The notes: generated by a model from the letters alone, not told the origin. Positions 21,801 through 36,800 are shown, numbered from the stretch's first letter. The stretch: 48,927 nucleotides of DNA from Welwitschia mirabilis (GCA_051453625.1 JBOZIK010000001.1:296241968-296290894), one strand, 5' to 3'. Numbers and translations are program-made.

Positions 21801-24800
21801 CAGTGATTTTTAATACTTCACTTGAAAACTTAATTTTGTTACCAAGTCTAATCTTCTAGCAAAAGATTAGAAACTGACATATTGCCTCAGCTTCAAAACG
21901 TAACATGTCGGCCTTTAGCAATAACATTTCATATGATACTTGAGCTTTAACCTTAAGTTCATCTACTCGAAATTGTTTTTGGATTTTCTCTATTTTCTTC
22001 CATAAATCTTTGGTAGGGCTTAGGCTCCACAATATGCATCTAGACAAAATGAGTACTAGCACAATCGTATGAAATAATTTCTTTCGTACCTCCCATGACC
22101 AAATAATTTCTTTCTTACATTTGCTCTTTATAGCATAAAGAGCCTTCCACCCATTGGCAACTCTTTGTGACACACATTGATTCCATTTATAGTTTTGAGA
22201 ACATATGAATACAAACATATAAGTTAACCAAATCAATACCTAACAAGATAACGCTAGACAAGAGCAGGTTAACATAGCACTAACTAATCTGAAGAACATG
22301 CCCACGTAGAAATCACTGTTCAACACTCAGAAGCACTTTACTCAATCAATCAAAGAATCATGAGGAACCGTGATGAATGTTGCATTGTTCACAACAAAAG
22401 CAAATCCCCAATGGTTGACCACTAAATACATCTATTATCTCTAGATCTCACCATGATTGATTTTATAAATCTATCATTGGATCTCTGGTATCAATTGCAA
22501 CACATAGACTATGTCTATAACATGAAAGGGTGGCTATAAACATGGACCATGTAGAAAAGCATCCCTGAAGAGGGTCCTTAGAATCAATCACAAATGATAA
22601 CACTCTTTGTTACCATAAGGCTGTAAAGGAGCATGCTATGTTGATTTCCCTATTAACGTAAAGCTTCATGTATTAACAATTAACCATATAATAAGTTAAC
22701 AAAATGAATAAAATGATAGAACACCAACTAAGAGTGGCAATCTAAGTGGATAGGACAATGAACATAACATGCTAATATATGCTTCAATTAAAGGAAACAA
22801 ATATTGGTTGGCTTGCCTGGATGGTTCACTCTAAGGAAGCTCAACAAATATCACTTTAACCTCTTAAGTGAATGCAAAAATAACCTTACAAACAGGATTC
22901 TTCTGTGGTCTGATCACAGATGCTAGAGGTGATCATCTAAGAGTGAAACTATGAAATTTTAAAGGTAAGATTACAAAGAGGTTTCATATGCATTAAAAAA
23001 AATAGAACACGAGAAATCCTATCAGATGATTGAAGCCTTTATGGTAACTTCATGGATCAGGGTAGATATAGCCCATAAAATGGGATAATCCTGTGGCCAC
23101 CACACATGGTCCAAAACTAAAATTGATGGATCTAGAAGGAAAGATCACAAAAAATAAAGGATCATACAAACATATTTTGAATGCTACTGAGAGGAAATCA
23201 TTGAGCATTGATCAAGGATACTTGAATAATCTCAATTAGAAGAATGACAAACAACTATCCAATAGTTCACGTTGATAATTGCATTAGCTCTAATGGCAAT
23301 GGTTTTGATCACTAGCTTTTATTTAAAAAAGGGGAACCTTTTAGCAAATTTACTCATGTTGAAAGGAAAACAAAAAGAATTCATTGTAATGTTCTTTTTG
23401 CCATCTTGCTTTAATAACAAATTGCTTCTCATGTCTTGAGTCATCCTGGTTAAGTACTATAATTGTCATTAGAGAGGAACCTTTAATAAGTACGTCTATA
23501 AATCTGCCATGCATCCTTTCTTGGTAGTTATTTTAAGTCTTTAGGTCATTAAAGTGATCTAGAAGTTAGTGACTTGTTTCAAAACTCTTTATCTAGTTGG
23601 ATAAGATAACACTCTTCTTGAGGGTATGATCAAGTCACTATCCCTTGTCATCATGATCCCCACTCACCTAGAAAGGCATGATCACCCTACTTCCCTCTTT
23701 AGCATGACCATATTCCATAGGGAAAACCAAGAATCGACACTCATCTTTATGACCAACAAACTTGAAACAAGTGTCCACAAACACCCAAATGTGAATTTCA
23801 TACAAACTTGGCTTTGAGTAAGCCATCTCAAATGCATTCGGCATCTTTTTAACACCTTTCCATCATTTCCAAGCATCCAGCCTAGGTTAGCTCTCTAGCC
23901 TTCTATCTCTCAAACTATTGTAGCCAACTATTTATCAAGGACTTCTAACGAACTTTGTGTCCCTTAAAACCTCTAGTACCATTCTTCCAAACATCTAAGA
24001 GTTCCTTTAGATTGAGCGAAAACTCTATTTAGTAAGGCAGTCAAGATTTGATGAAGTAAAGGACCTTTTCTTAAATTTCATCTCTTCTTTGCATTCAGAT
24101 TCAGGTTTGCATGTTAAGCAATAAAATTGGATCTAACACACATATATTTACTACCAGCATTTTCATTAGTCCCTTAATTTGGGAGGGACTAAATTTAGTT
24201 TAAGTTCCTCCAGACCCCTTCCAATGAAGCCCTCACCATTTCCTACTTGTCAACTCCCCCGCATTGCCTATTGCCAAGGACCCTAAAAATGTTACAACAT
24301 CTATTGCAATAAAGAAGAATGCAGCAGCAAATCATATTGCTTTGTAAATTATAATTGTCAAAGCCCTATTAGAAGTCATCCTAAAGCCAAATAAATGTGT
24401 CTTTCCTTTTCTTGTTGGTTTTGCTAAATGTAATTGATTCCTCAAGGTAATAAAGCATTCCTCAACCCATTTTGTTTCATTATTTCCATCATCATACTTC
24501 TTGAGATGATGTAATACAAAAAAACCTATGATTTCAGCAATAAGGGCTTATCGATTTCGTTTCTTTGCAACAACAGAAGCATGTTACATTGAGACATAAA
24601 AACAGAAACCCTAATACCACAAATATACAATATTCTCATGTTAAAATTTTCAGAGGCCCCCGATTACATGGGGATCATGTTGTGTGTCAGTAGTGTCCAT
24701 GACAGAGCTATCCTTTGGCTCATACATAATATATTACAAAAGACTAGCAAATTGATAAAATAGGGCAAAAAATCCCCTAGCCTGAAATATATGTTGAGAC

Positions 24801-27800
24801 ATGAAGCCAAATCATAACCCCTTTACTCATTTATCTATTCTCTTTATGGTAAAAGGGGATTGTGTCATGAACTCCCACTTTGGAATTGTTGCTTTTGTCA
24901 TCAAATGTAAACAAAATGTTATATGCAATTGGGAAGACCTATAAACATCACTCCTAAGATCTCATTTAGATTTATGTATTTACACTATTTGAATCTCCTC
25001 TTTATGGGGGTTAGTATGAACATAGAGGAGGTTATTTGAATCTGCCAATATAGTATTTGGTGTTGGATTGCTCAAACAAAAGATTCTAATCTACTTGAGT
25101 TGGGGTTGTAGGCAGATTGTTGTCAAACCACATTTAGTCATATATGTTTGTTTCTCTCATTTGCCTGAGTTGTATTTCTTTATATTGCTCTTGTTGATAT
25201 GTTTTTCCTTCCATTAAGCATGCAAAGCCTCAACACACTGAATAGTTTCCAAGTGAACTACTCTCTCCAATTTAAAAGGTTTCCTAGAAAAGTTTCAAGT
25301 TGCTAAAATGACCTCCTCGTCATGTTTTAACCTACGATTGTTATGCTCAACAAGGTAAAGCAATGGTTACATGTGCTCACATCAAGATGATCAGCCTGTT
25401 TATTATTGAAAATAATCCAAAATGTGTTCAGACTTATAGCCATTAATGTCAAATTAGATTGATGATTTGGAAAATTGATGTCTTGCTTTTGTTGTAACAT
25501 GTTTTAAGTCTGTTGGTTAGAAGAGGAAAGTTCAGGTGAGTGCTAAGACTCGAGGATGCTCCAATCCCCTTTTTATCAAGTTTGTTTCTTCATCCTTTGA
25601 CCTCAGGTCAAATAGTTTGGTGGTCTGACACACAGGGTGCGTGTATGTGCTTACAGCCAACCTCTTAAACTACATAAGGTTGCTTTGACCACATTGATTA
25701 GAGTTTAGAAACTACACACTATGGGTTTAAACACATAGATTGTTCAATCAACTAAACTCGTGCAACAGTTATTTTTCAAAGTTGAAATGTTTGCGGCTCG
25801 AGTACTCTAGTTCAGTTTTGGCAGTTCCTATTCTTGTGCAACTCGAGTTTGGCAACACATATTTGGCATGCCTAGACTACTATTCTCCTTCTCATTAAGG
25901 TAGAAGCATTGTATTCTTCGAAAAAAGCACTTCAATCTATGATTGGTTTTTCCCCTAACAAGGCTAATTCATGTGAAATTGGACCCACACTCACTAGGAT
26001 CACTTGTTTGTTTGATGCGATGTAAACCCTTGGGTGGCCCCTGTCAACCTACGAGCTAACTGCCAATATTCAAGTTTTGCCTATGACTTATATGCAAGAC
26101 AGTAAAGCCCATGCCCAAGTGTACCTTGGATAGATGAATATAAACCACAAGCCAACCCTTGCACCATAGGATGTGAAGCTCCAACAACTTACAACAAAAG
26201 GTCAAACCAACTATGCTATGCCCTAAGCTCTACTCCCATGTATGGCCAAACTTTCTTTGTAATTAAAAAAAGTTCACATTGTACTCATCTTTCTGGTATC
26301 CAAGCACAAAGGTACAAAGCATTCTAATCACTCATATGCAATAAAGCAACCCAATGTGCTTTTAGTGAAAGTTGAACTCATGACTTCCCAGTTACTAAAT
26401 GGGAGGTCATGATTATATGACTATATAAAGCCAAGAATCTCCATTTATTACAACAAATTCTTTTACCTTATTCACCCCCTCCCCTCTAGGGTTTCTAATC
26501 CTACCAAAAGTTCTCTTACTGTGCTTAGCCCTTCTTTTGTAAGTAGGGTGCAAGCTTCATGTTCTAGGCTTGTTCCTTTCTAATGTCCCATTCTATTTAG
26601 AACAAGCATCATTGTTATGAGATGCCTATGAGATCGGGTTAGATCCTTCCACTTGTCATTGGCTTGCTTCATCCTCCACATTCAAAGACAACAAAAGTGC
26701 AACAAGAGGTTTCCTAACTATATAAGATCATCTCACTTGAATTGGAATGAGTGTTGCCATAATTTCTAAACTAGGACCACCTTTTGATTTAGGATCCAAT
26801 CTACCAAAAGAATTCTCTAGGTTAGCCTCCTACAACTTAATATCAGTGAAGGTAGTCAAATGACTTGTAGCTGAAGTAATAGGTTGTGACTCTAAATTGT
26901 ACAATTTTCTTTTGAAGTACACATAGACTAATTTGCTAATGTATCATGTGCTAACTTTGTTTCTTTTCTTGAAGTAGATATGCTCAAATATAGTAATTTC
27001 AATCACAATTTATAAGAGACTAGACAATAAAAGTTAGTTGATTTATTAAAAACTTAATTGCAAATCAAATATGAAATTTCCAAAATCACTAAGTACTTGA
27101 TGAGCCAACGTGATAGAATTTGACAAATAAATGAACAAAGCTCATCCAATTAAGCCCCATAACATTCCTAGCATGGCTTATTTCAGTATAGCACTTACAA
27201 TTTCCAAGTGTTAACACCTGAAATTAGTGCTTATTAAAATAAAGTTTAGTTGAATACTTTTCTCTACCACATGTTTGGTTTTGGGGTGAATATTTGTACG
27301 TGAAAATGGGCCTTCTTATAGAATGCTATTACAAAATACACAAATGCAAAGTGATTAAACAATGCAACAAGAGAAAAAAAAGACACAAGGCTTTACGTGG
27401 AAAACCCCAATGAGGAGAAAAACCATGAGAAAGCAATGCAAAGCTCTATTATCTTTATCAGAAATTACAAGCTAACAATCATGCTTGAAGCCAACAATAG
27501 GCTTCAAGCAAAGTTGCCTCTCAGAACTCTATGATTCAAACAACCCTCACACCACCTTTAAATAGGCCAAGGGTTACAACCAATGAGGGCTACAAGCGAA
27601 AACCCTAAATAGGTATCGTCCCTCTCTTGACACAGTCCCTTTTTTACCTAATACCCCCAAGGACGGTTTTATAACACAACCTCTTTTTACAAAATTAGAA
27701 TGGGTCCAATGTAAAAACATAGCGTTAGAGATGTTACAAAAGAATAAATTAGGCTTCACATATCAACACTCTCCCACTTGAAGACAAATTTGGCACATCT

Positions 27801-30800
27801 TCAAGTGTAATTCCCAGAGATGCATTACTTTCCAAACTTGCTCAGATCACATGTTTAGGTGTATGCCACAATAATACTGTTGATGTTTACCTCTAATGAC
27901 AGCTTTGGTCAAGAAATCTCCAAGATTTGCCTGTGTGGGAATTTTGTAAATATCCAGCTTCTTCTCTTCTAATGCTTCCCTGATGTAGTGATACCTCACA
28001 TCAGTGTGCTTTGTCCAAGCATAGTAAGTAACATCCTTTGCCCAATGAATGGTGCTCTGATTGTCGCAATAAATCACATATTGTTGTTTCTAATTCAAGC
28101 CAGTCAAGCACATGTCTTAGCCACATTATTTCTTTAGTTGCCTCTGTCATAATGATGTACTTTACTTCTGGAGTTGACAAAGCCATGTCTATTTGCAAAC
28201 AGGATATCCAACTAATAGGACCACTTCCCATCAATATATTACCAGAAGTAGATTTTCTTGTATCTTTACACTGAGCATAATTAGCATCCACATAGCCAAC
28301 AACATCCGATCTAGTATGACCAAAACTCAGGCAAAAAATTTATGTACCTTTCAAGTAGTGCAAAATCCATTTTACAGCTTTCCAATGCTTTGGTCAGGCT
28401 TGCTCATGGAACGTGACAGCTCTGACTGCATATGAGACACTAGTCTTGTGCAGACCATAGCATACATCAAGCTTCCAATAGCTGAAGCATAAGGAACCAT
28501 TTCCATTCTTTCCTATTCATTTGTTGTTTTTGGGCAATCCTCTAGAAACAACTGAAAGTGACCTGCTAACAGTGTTCCAACAGATTTACAGTCAACTATG
28601 TTAAAACCTTTAATACTTTGCCAATGTAATTAGACTGACTAAGCCACAATTTTGCAAATGATCTGTCCCTAGAAATTTTCATTCCAAGAATCAAGTTTGC
28701 ATGACCGAAGTCCTTGGTTGTAAAGCGTTTTCCCCTTTCTTTTTTTAGCCTCTTAATTTCATGTATGTTACTTCCAGCAACAAGCATATCATCAACATTC
28801 AGTAATAAAATAAAATCTTATTCGAAGTAACGCAGGCACACCCATGAAGAGCCGCAAATGGCGACTATAATAATCCCGCATGGGTTGAAACAAGAATTGA
28901 GGTGAAAAATATAAGCAGGGGTGCCCTACCACCAAAGTGCCTTGGCATTTTGGGTTGGATGGGTGCCCGCTACATCAAACAGTATCAGAGCCAGAAGATC
29001 ACTAGCAATGTAGAGCTCAAGGGTGAGCTCAATGTTAAGGTGGATAGGTTGATGCAAGAGCGCCCATGGAGAGTTGCAAATGGCAATGAGAATAATCCCC
29101 ATGGGTTGGGATAGGAAAGGAAATGAAAAATATAAGTAGGGGTGCCTTACCACCAAAGTGCCTTGGCATTTTGGATTGGATGGGGTATTGGCTGCATCAA
29201 ACACAGGCACGCCCATGAAGAGTCACAAGTGGCAACTAGAATAATCCCACATGGCTTGGGGCAAGAACTGAAGTGAAAAATATAAGCAGGGGTGCCCTAC
29301 CACCGAAGTGCCTTAGCATTTTCGGTTGGATGGGGTAACGAACACAGCGCACCCATGAAGAGTCACAGGTGGCGACTAGAATAATCCCACATGGATTGGG
29401 ACAAGAATTGAGGTGAAAAATATAACCAGGGGTGCCCTACTACCAAAGTGCCTTGGCGTTTTGGATTGGACAGGGTACCAACTGCATCCAAAAGCCTATC
29501 CACGAAGATAAATACAGTGATCTACATCACTCCTTCTATATTTCTATTGCTGCATGAAGCTGTCAAATTTTTTGTACCATTGCCTGGGTGCCTATTTTAG
29601 GCCATACGAACTTCTTTGCAATCTACAAACTAGATTCTTCTCTTTGGTTTCAAAACCTTCAACCAATTTTATATAAATCTCTCCTTCATGATCATTATGC
29701 AGAAAAGCAGTTTTAATATCCAATTGTTCTAATTCAAGACTAAAGGCAGCAACAAGAGACAAAATGACATGAACAAAGGAATGCTCACCACTAGAGAAAA
29801 AATTTCTATGAAGTCAATACTTGTTTTCTACCCGAAACCCTTTACAAAGAGTCTTGCCCTGTAATTTTTTTATCATTTCCCTCTTCCTTTATCATGAAAA
29901 CCCATCTGTTGAACGAGGCATGTTTCCTTGCTGACAAGAGAACCACATCCCATGTATTGTTATGACTTAAAGCATCCAACTCTTCTTTCATTGCAACGTT
30001 CCACTTCTCTGAGTTAGGTGAAGAAATAGCTTCCTGGTACATTTCAGGTTCTCCTTTATCAGTGTACAGGATATAATGCAACAACAGAGAATACATGAGT
30101 GGGGCTCTATTGGGACATGTGGACCTTCTTACCCAATGTGCAAGAGCACGAGGCTCTTCTTCATCTTCACCTTCTGAAAAATTAAGTTGCAACAACTTAA
30201 GTGGATTGTTTTTATCTTCATCATCCTCATCATCAAGAGTATTACTTGTTTTGTTGTCATCATCGTGATCTGGAATTTTAAATAGCTTTTGCAAAGTGCT
30301 AGAGTTAGGAATTCCCTCCTTCTGATTCTCTTCCAGTGACTTGTAAAATATTTGTTGTTCATAAAAGACCAAATCATGTGATCTAATCACCTTCTTATCC
30401 ACTGGATCCCATAGCCTGTAGCCAAGGTTGTCTCCTCCATAACTTAAAAAAAATGCACTTGTGTGCACAATCATCTAGTTTTTCTGTGTTTTGCTAATGC
30501 ACATATGCTTCACAGCCAAACACCTTCAAGTGAGAGAAAGATGGCTTCCTCACACCCCAAATGAACTTTGGAATTTCTCCCTAAAGTGTTAAATGAGGTG
30601 ACCTGTTTAGAAGATATGCAGCTGTGTTAGCTCCTTTAGCCCAAAGATGTTTTGGAACTCCAAATTGCTACAATAATGAACGCAACCTTTTTAAAAGAGT
30701 CATATTCTATCTTTCAGCCCCTCCATTATTCTGAAGTGTACAAGGACATGTCTTTGAGTGGACAATTCTATTATCTTTACAAAACATCTCAAATTCACCA

Positions 30801-33800
30801 GAGGTGTATTCACCTCCATTATCTGTCGCCAAGCGTTTAAACTTACATCTTAATTGATCTTCAACTCTAACTTTAAATCGTTTGAAAACATCAAAGACTC
30901 TGTCTTTTGAAGAATCGGAAACACCAAAGGTTTTCGACTAAACTCAGCAATAAATGTAACAAAATAAGATGCTCTACCAAAATATGTCACTGACATAGGT
31001 CCAATAACATTAGAATAAACCAAATCTAATTTTCTAACACTTTTATTTCCAAACACGGATTTCTTAAAGTTAACATGTTTTGCTTTTGCAATAGCATAAT
31101 CCTTACAGAAATCTAAAGAAACAGAGTCAATTTTGGAAGTAAGTTTTTATAACTAAGAACCTTCATGCTTGTTTCACTAAGATATCCAAGTCTCTTATAC
31201 CAAAGAGACATGTCCTCGTCACCTACAACAACAACAGTGTGCTTTACTATATCAACAAGCAAAGTGTACAAGGTCCCTTCTTTTTGTCCTCATGCCAAAA
31301 CCATGGCACCTTCCGTTATCTCCTAGCCACCTGCACCAAAGAAAACTGAATAGATAGCAACATGTAATTGACCTGCTGAAATTAAATTTTTCACAAGTGG
31401 AGGCCAATGTCTAACACCCTGAAGAAACAGTTTTCTACCATTACTTCCTTCCAACATTACAAAACCTACTTCCTTTGATCTCACAGCTTCAATCATCCCC
31501 TAGATAAACTTATTTCTCTGAAACTTTGTTATAGGAAGAAAACATAGAAACATCTAGGCAGACATGAAATGAAGCACGAAAATCCAGACTCCAAATATGA
31601 GGGCAAGAGTATTGGGAACGTTTACCTCTTGTGCATTTGCAATCAACACAACATCAATGTCTCCTTCTACATTCAACCCTTGTCCACCTTCCTGGTTTAG
31701 CTGATTTCTACCTTCCTTCTGTTTGCGCTTGCATTTCAAGTTGTAACAGTCCTTTCATAAATGGCCTTTCTTCTTGCAGTGCCAACATGCAATGCTTCTA
31801 TTGACAAATTTCCTTCTACTCTTGCTCTACCAATGTCGTCCTCCTCTGATCTGAGAACGTCCTTTATGAACAACAAGGGCTTCTCCAACAGACTCAACAA
31901 CCCTAGTTTTGTATGCATTTAAAAGCTTTAAAATAACAGTGTTTAGACGAGACATTGTATCTAAGATAGTCGTCAGGGTAATGCGAACATTCTCTCAAGA
32001 ATCAGGCAAGGAACTGAGAACCGTAATTACCTTAAGGTTTTCCTCAAAGGTTACCCTTAGGTCGTCCAACTATGTGAACAACCCATTCATCTCGTCCAAG
32101 TGTGCTTGCAACGACACACCCTCTTTAATCTTAATTGTGAAGATCTTGTTGATAGTATAAAACTGATTCATGTTGGTGGGCTAATCCTAACGATGCATCA
32201 GAATCTGCCACTCTTCAGTTGTTATAGAAATCTTACTATTGCATTGAAGAATCCCATTGCCAAAACATGACTAAATCAAGAAGAGTGCCCTTCTGTCAAA
32301 TCTCTTCTATTCCTCATCAGGTACTTCTTTAGCCATTCTGCGTCAAAGAGTCCAGATTTTGCCTTGTGCATTTGTTTTTGTCTTTAAGACAATATCACAT
32401 TCCTTCTGGCAAAGGATGTCTTGTATTAAAATCTTCCATACGCCCTAGTTTTCATCTCCAATTAGTCGATTGCTAGTCTGTAAATGCTCCATCCTAGTTT
32501 CAGCAAACGTGGCAGAGACAAGCCATGGAGTGAAGCGAACAGAGCACAGCAAAGGTTGCTCCACTCCGCCTTGCTCATAGGCTTTACAAACACCAACCTT
32601 ATTGCCAAAGCGTGTGAGCTCCAAAACCTAGTGCTCTGATACCAAGTGTTGCAAAATACACAACTGCAAAGTGATTAAACAATGCCAAAAGAGAAAATAG
32701 AAACACATCGATTTTGTTACGAAAATACACAACAATAAAGCAATTAAGGAAAACAGCAAGAGAACACGGAGACATAAAGATTTACGTGGAAAACCCCAAT
32801 GAGGGGAGAAACCATAGGAAAGCAATGCAGAGCTTTATTATCTTCTTCAAAGATTATAAGCCAACAACAAGCTTCAAACAAGAATGCCTCACAGAACTCT
32901 ATCAATTGTCTGTCTATTGTACAAACAACCCTCACACCACCATTAAATAGGCCAAGGGTTATAGCCAATTAGGGTTACAAGCCAAAACCCTAAAGAGGGT
33001 GTCATCCCTCTCTGGACACATGTCCCACCTCTACCTAATGCCCCTAAGGATGGTTTTAAAATAGAAACCTCCTTTTACAATATTAAAGTGGGATCAATCA
33101 CAAAATAATAAATTGGGCTTTACATATCAACAGATTTACATAGAAAACCACAATGAGGGGAAAACCATGGGAAAGCAATGCATAGCTCTATTATCTTTTT
33201 TAGAAATTATAAACCAACAATCAGGGTTCAAGCCAACAACAGGCTTCAGGCAACGCTGCCTCTCAGAACACTATGATGCAAACCACCCTCACACCACCTT
33301 TAAATACGTCAAAGGTTACAGTCAATTAAGGCTACAAGCCAAAACCCTAAAAAGGTATCATCCCTCTCTTGACACATGTCCCTTTTCTACCTAATACCGC
33401 CAAGTGATAGTTTTATAACACAACCTCCTTTTACAAGATTAGAATGGGACCAACGTAAAAACATAGACCAACATAATGGTAGAGGGGTTACAAAGGAATA
33501 AATTTGACTTCACATATCAACAAATGCAAGCAATGTCAACACCATATTTCTTTGTTGCACGGCAAAGGGTTAATCCCTTGCTACTACTTTTCTCAAACAT
33601 GCCAAATGAAGTGAAGTGAAATAAAACTTGCACATTAATTGATAGTTATTAAGACAAATAGAAATTTGTGCAGTCAAACATTCATAATTACATCATTTCT
33701 ATACTCCGTACCTTCTACTTTGCAACATTTAGATTCTCACTTGCATTGATTTTTGAATACTTCCCCAAGCAATAAAAAAGTGTTCAAGATATCAAAAGTA

Positions 33801-36800
33801 GGATAGAATTAGTATAGAGCATGGTTGTGAAATTTAGACATGGCACGAAACTCGTTCGTCTTCCTAGACTCATTAGCTAAAATGGGGGAACTTGACAGAA
33901 CATAGCTAAAACCTGGGAAGGCTCGAAAAGTTTGGGTTTATTCACAATTTTTCAAAGATTAATGCATTTCCATGCATTCAATCAGGACACAAAGAATTTT
34001 TAAAGATTAGACAAGTTTTGGAATACACTATATTACTATAATAGCCAAAAACAGAATAAATATGCGTGTCAAAATTATTATGACGAGTTATATCCCATAT
34101 TTCACATTGTTTTGGTAAAACATAAAAGCGAAAACTTGATGACTTAACATACAGCTTTTCAAACTTTGAACTCTGAAGTTTCATTACAAATCTGAAAACA
34201 TTTGAATTAAAAAAAGGGGAACAACAGACATCCTTTGATGAATATATTCATAAAATTAAAAAATATAAATTCCTTTCATTTGAAGAATGCCGCGTGATAA
34301 TGTTTTGTTAGAAATTCACTTTCAAATTGTATTCAAAGATCGAAAGAATCAAAGTCAATTTCCAGTTCACTTGCAATATGAAACAGAATCAGTCAATCTT
34401 CCTTTTGTAAACAATAAGTTTGATGCTTTGAACTTTAAAAAGACTAGAAGTATGTCATGACCAATAACTTGAAATCATGCATTGAATAGATGGAAAAAAG
34501 AGGACGTTACAGCTTACTGGTTGTCGTTTTCACTATTCTCTGGACTCACCTCACTATTCCTACTACAATGTGCTGCCGTCTCATGCCAAACCACATAAAA
34601 CCATTTTCAGTGGGCCCACATTGTTAGTTCTATCCCTTTTTTAATAGCAATGTTATATTATTATTTTTTATGGCTTTTTAAAGTTTTTTATTGTGTCTTT
34701 TTACCCCTTTTTTTGGCAATAGCATAAAAGAAGTCTAGGGGTCTGACTTGCCAAACTCACCAGGCCTGACAAGTCTATGATCCCTGGACTTGTCTCAACA
34801 AGTTTTAAAAGAGACTTGTGATAAGGTTGAGACTTGGAACTTAATGAGTTTTAGTATACTCGCTGTGAGTGGAGTACCACAGATATAAAGCATTCTTCTC
34901 AACCACTGCTTAATAAATGCACCTATCTGTTTATGAATTTGAATCTTCACAGTGTTGTAGATCATTAAATCCATTGATTGAAACTTGTTTTCATAGTTTC
35001 AGCTAGTGGGAAAACCTAGTAGGTATGTGCTTTTTACAACCTCATCTTCAGTCGACCAAGTGATTAGTTCTCTATTGTTCTATATTGTCTTTACCAACAA
35101 TCCAAACAGACAAAAAAAAGCAATATAACATGCTTACATGATGTCAAAGTCAAATGAGACAATGATTCCCCTACTCACCTATTTCTCTAGACCTATGCAA
35201 GCTCATTATCCTTGATTCTAATGTCATGTTTCAAAGTAGAATGACCTGAAAAACATAAGCCCATTTGCCGAAAACACATTGTCTAACAGTGATCATCTAG
35301 GGAAGCTTAGGTTGCAACCAATAAGGTTGAGAGAGTCAATAGAATTTAAGCATAGTGGACAGCACAAGGATATACATTTAACCAGAATGAATGAAACTCA
35401 TTCTATGCAAATTCTTTGTGTTCCATTTAAAAAAAAGGATAAAATATCACAAGGTGACTAGCTGCCAATTATCTGAATTAAAATTATTTTTCACAAATTC
35501 CATAAACCAGATTTGGCAAAGAAATACAGAAGGTGAAAGGAAGCTTTAAATGAAAGAACAGCAAGAGAAAAACGTTACCCTTAAGGTCCACAAGAATGTC
35601 ATGTTGCTTGGTTGATGATTTTGAAACAATTAAACGTCCTACAGCACCCACATCTCCACTTAGATCTAGATCTTCACCTTCACATTCAAGGAGAGCCTGG
35701 CAAGACATGGGAATCAGTGGATACAAATACTAATGGATACAACCCCTATAACAGATCAAGATTAGCCAAAGTCAATTGCACTACGCATGCTGCAATATAA
35801 ATTTTTAGTTAGAAAAATGAAAACGTCCAGTTATCATAAGATGAATGCATTTATGTTCTTTCGCAAAACTAAAACAAAATCATAAACCCACCATGAACAC
35901 ATATTGAATGCTTGCAGAATTCATTCACTCTTTGCTCATAATAAATAAGAGAGATTCCATGGGTGATACACACACTATTTTAAGAGATAAAAAGCTTAAA
36001 AAAGGAAATACAGATTAACAACATGCATATTTTAACAGTGGAAGAAGGCCCCACCAATCTACATAGGGATCATGATATGACATTCATTAATGACTACTAC
36101 TAAACGCATGCATCCTAACTTCCTTACAGGAAATGAAAAATCACAATTGATAAGAAGAAATAAGAAATTCATCCATAATAACCTCAAGTGGTGGATCCAA
36201 TAGAAATTCTCCCACTGAAGGAATAAATGAAAAATCAGAAACATATATTAAGGAAGGAAGCACTTACAATCCACTTATGAGTAGAACATAAGATTTCACT
36301 GTATCCATAAGATTTCACTGTATACGTGCAGAAAAGAGTAGAAGATGATATGCTAAGAACATATTCATCATGAAAGAAGTTCAATTAACCACCTTGCAAG
36401 TCTGTCATGCTTTTCTGCATCTTTGTCATACTAGTTAGCATGACAATTAGATTTTGGCATCTTTAGAAAGCAAGCACTTACAATCCGCTTACACATAGAA
36501 CACAAGATTCTGAGCTATATCCATGAAGCAAAAAGTAGACGATGATGTGATGAAATAAGTTCCATTAGCCATTTTCCAAGTTCTCCATAATTTTCTAAAT
36601 CCTTGTCATACTAGTTCACATGACAACTGGATTGTGCCATCTTCTGGAATCTCAAAGATATCTTCCTCTTCCAAGCTTAACCAGAGTTTTGTTTTCTCAA
36701 GCGTATCCAGCGTCCTTCCTTCTCTATATGTCTTTTCAGAACTAACTGTTATGACAGCACAACAGGCATGTTTCTTGTCCATGTTGAAGGACATTACAAT

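Larger units (their letters stand above)
27327..33522 (-). mobile_element. Ty1/copia retrotransposon in BIN4 intron 5, with two nested insertions
   Basis: Minus-strand element bounded by LTRs at 27327-27768 (3') and 32647-33522 (5', split by a solo LTR), with target duplication AATGC at 27322-27326 and 33523-33527. The PBS TGGTATCAGAGC (32633-32644) and a PPT are present. Domains in order are gag, CCHC, degenerate protease, integrase, RT (split by a TRIM-like insert) and RNase H. Many stops and shifts make it inactive. It is antisense to no gene: it runs in the same direction as BIN4. Confidence 0.95.

Noticed and set aside
22480-22500. CTGGTATCAATTGC as a primer-binding site
   Set aside because: Only TGGTATCA matches the iMet PBS, and no LTR end precedes it.
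23626-23876. Overlapping short frames on both strands in intron 5
   Set aside because: They are about 60 codons each with no motif, and random frames of this length are common in the window.
28001-28435. Plus-strand open frames over the copia RNase H
   Set aside because: They are antisense shadows of the minus-strand RNase H domain.
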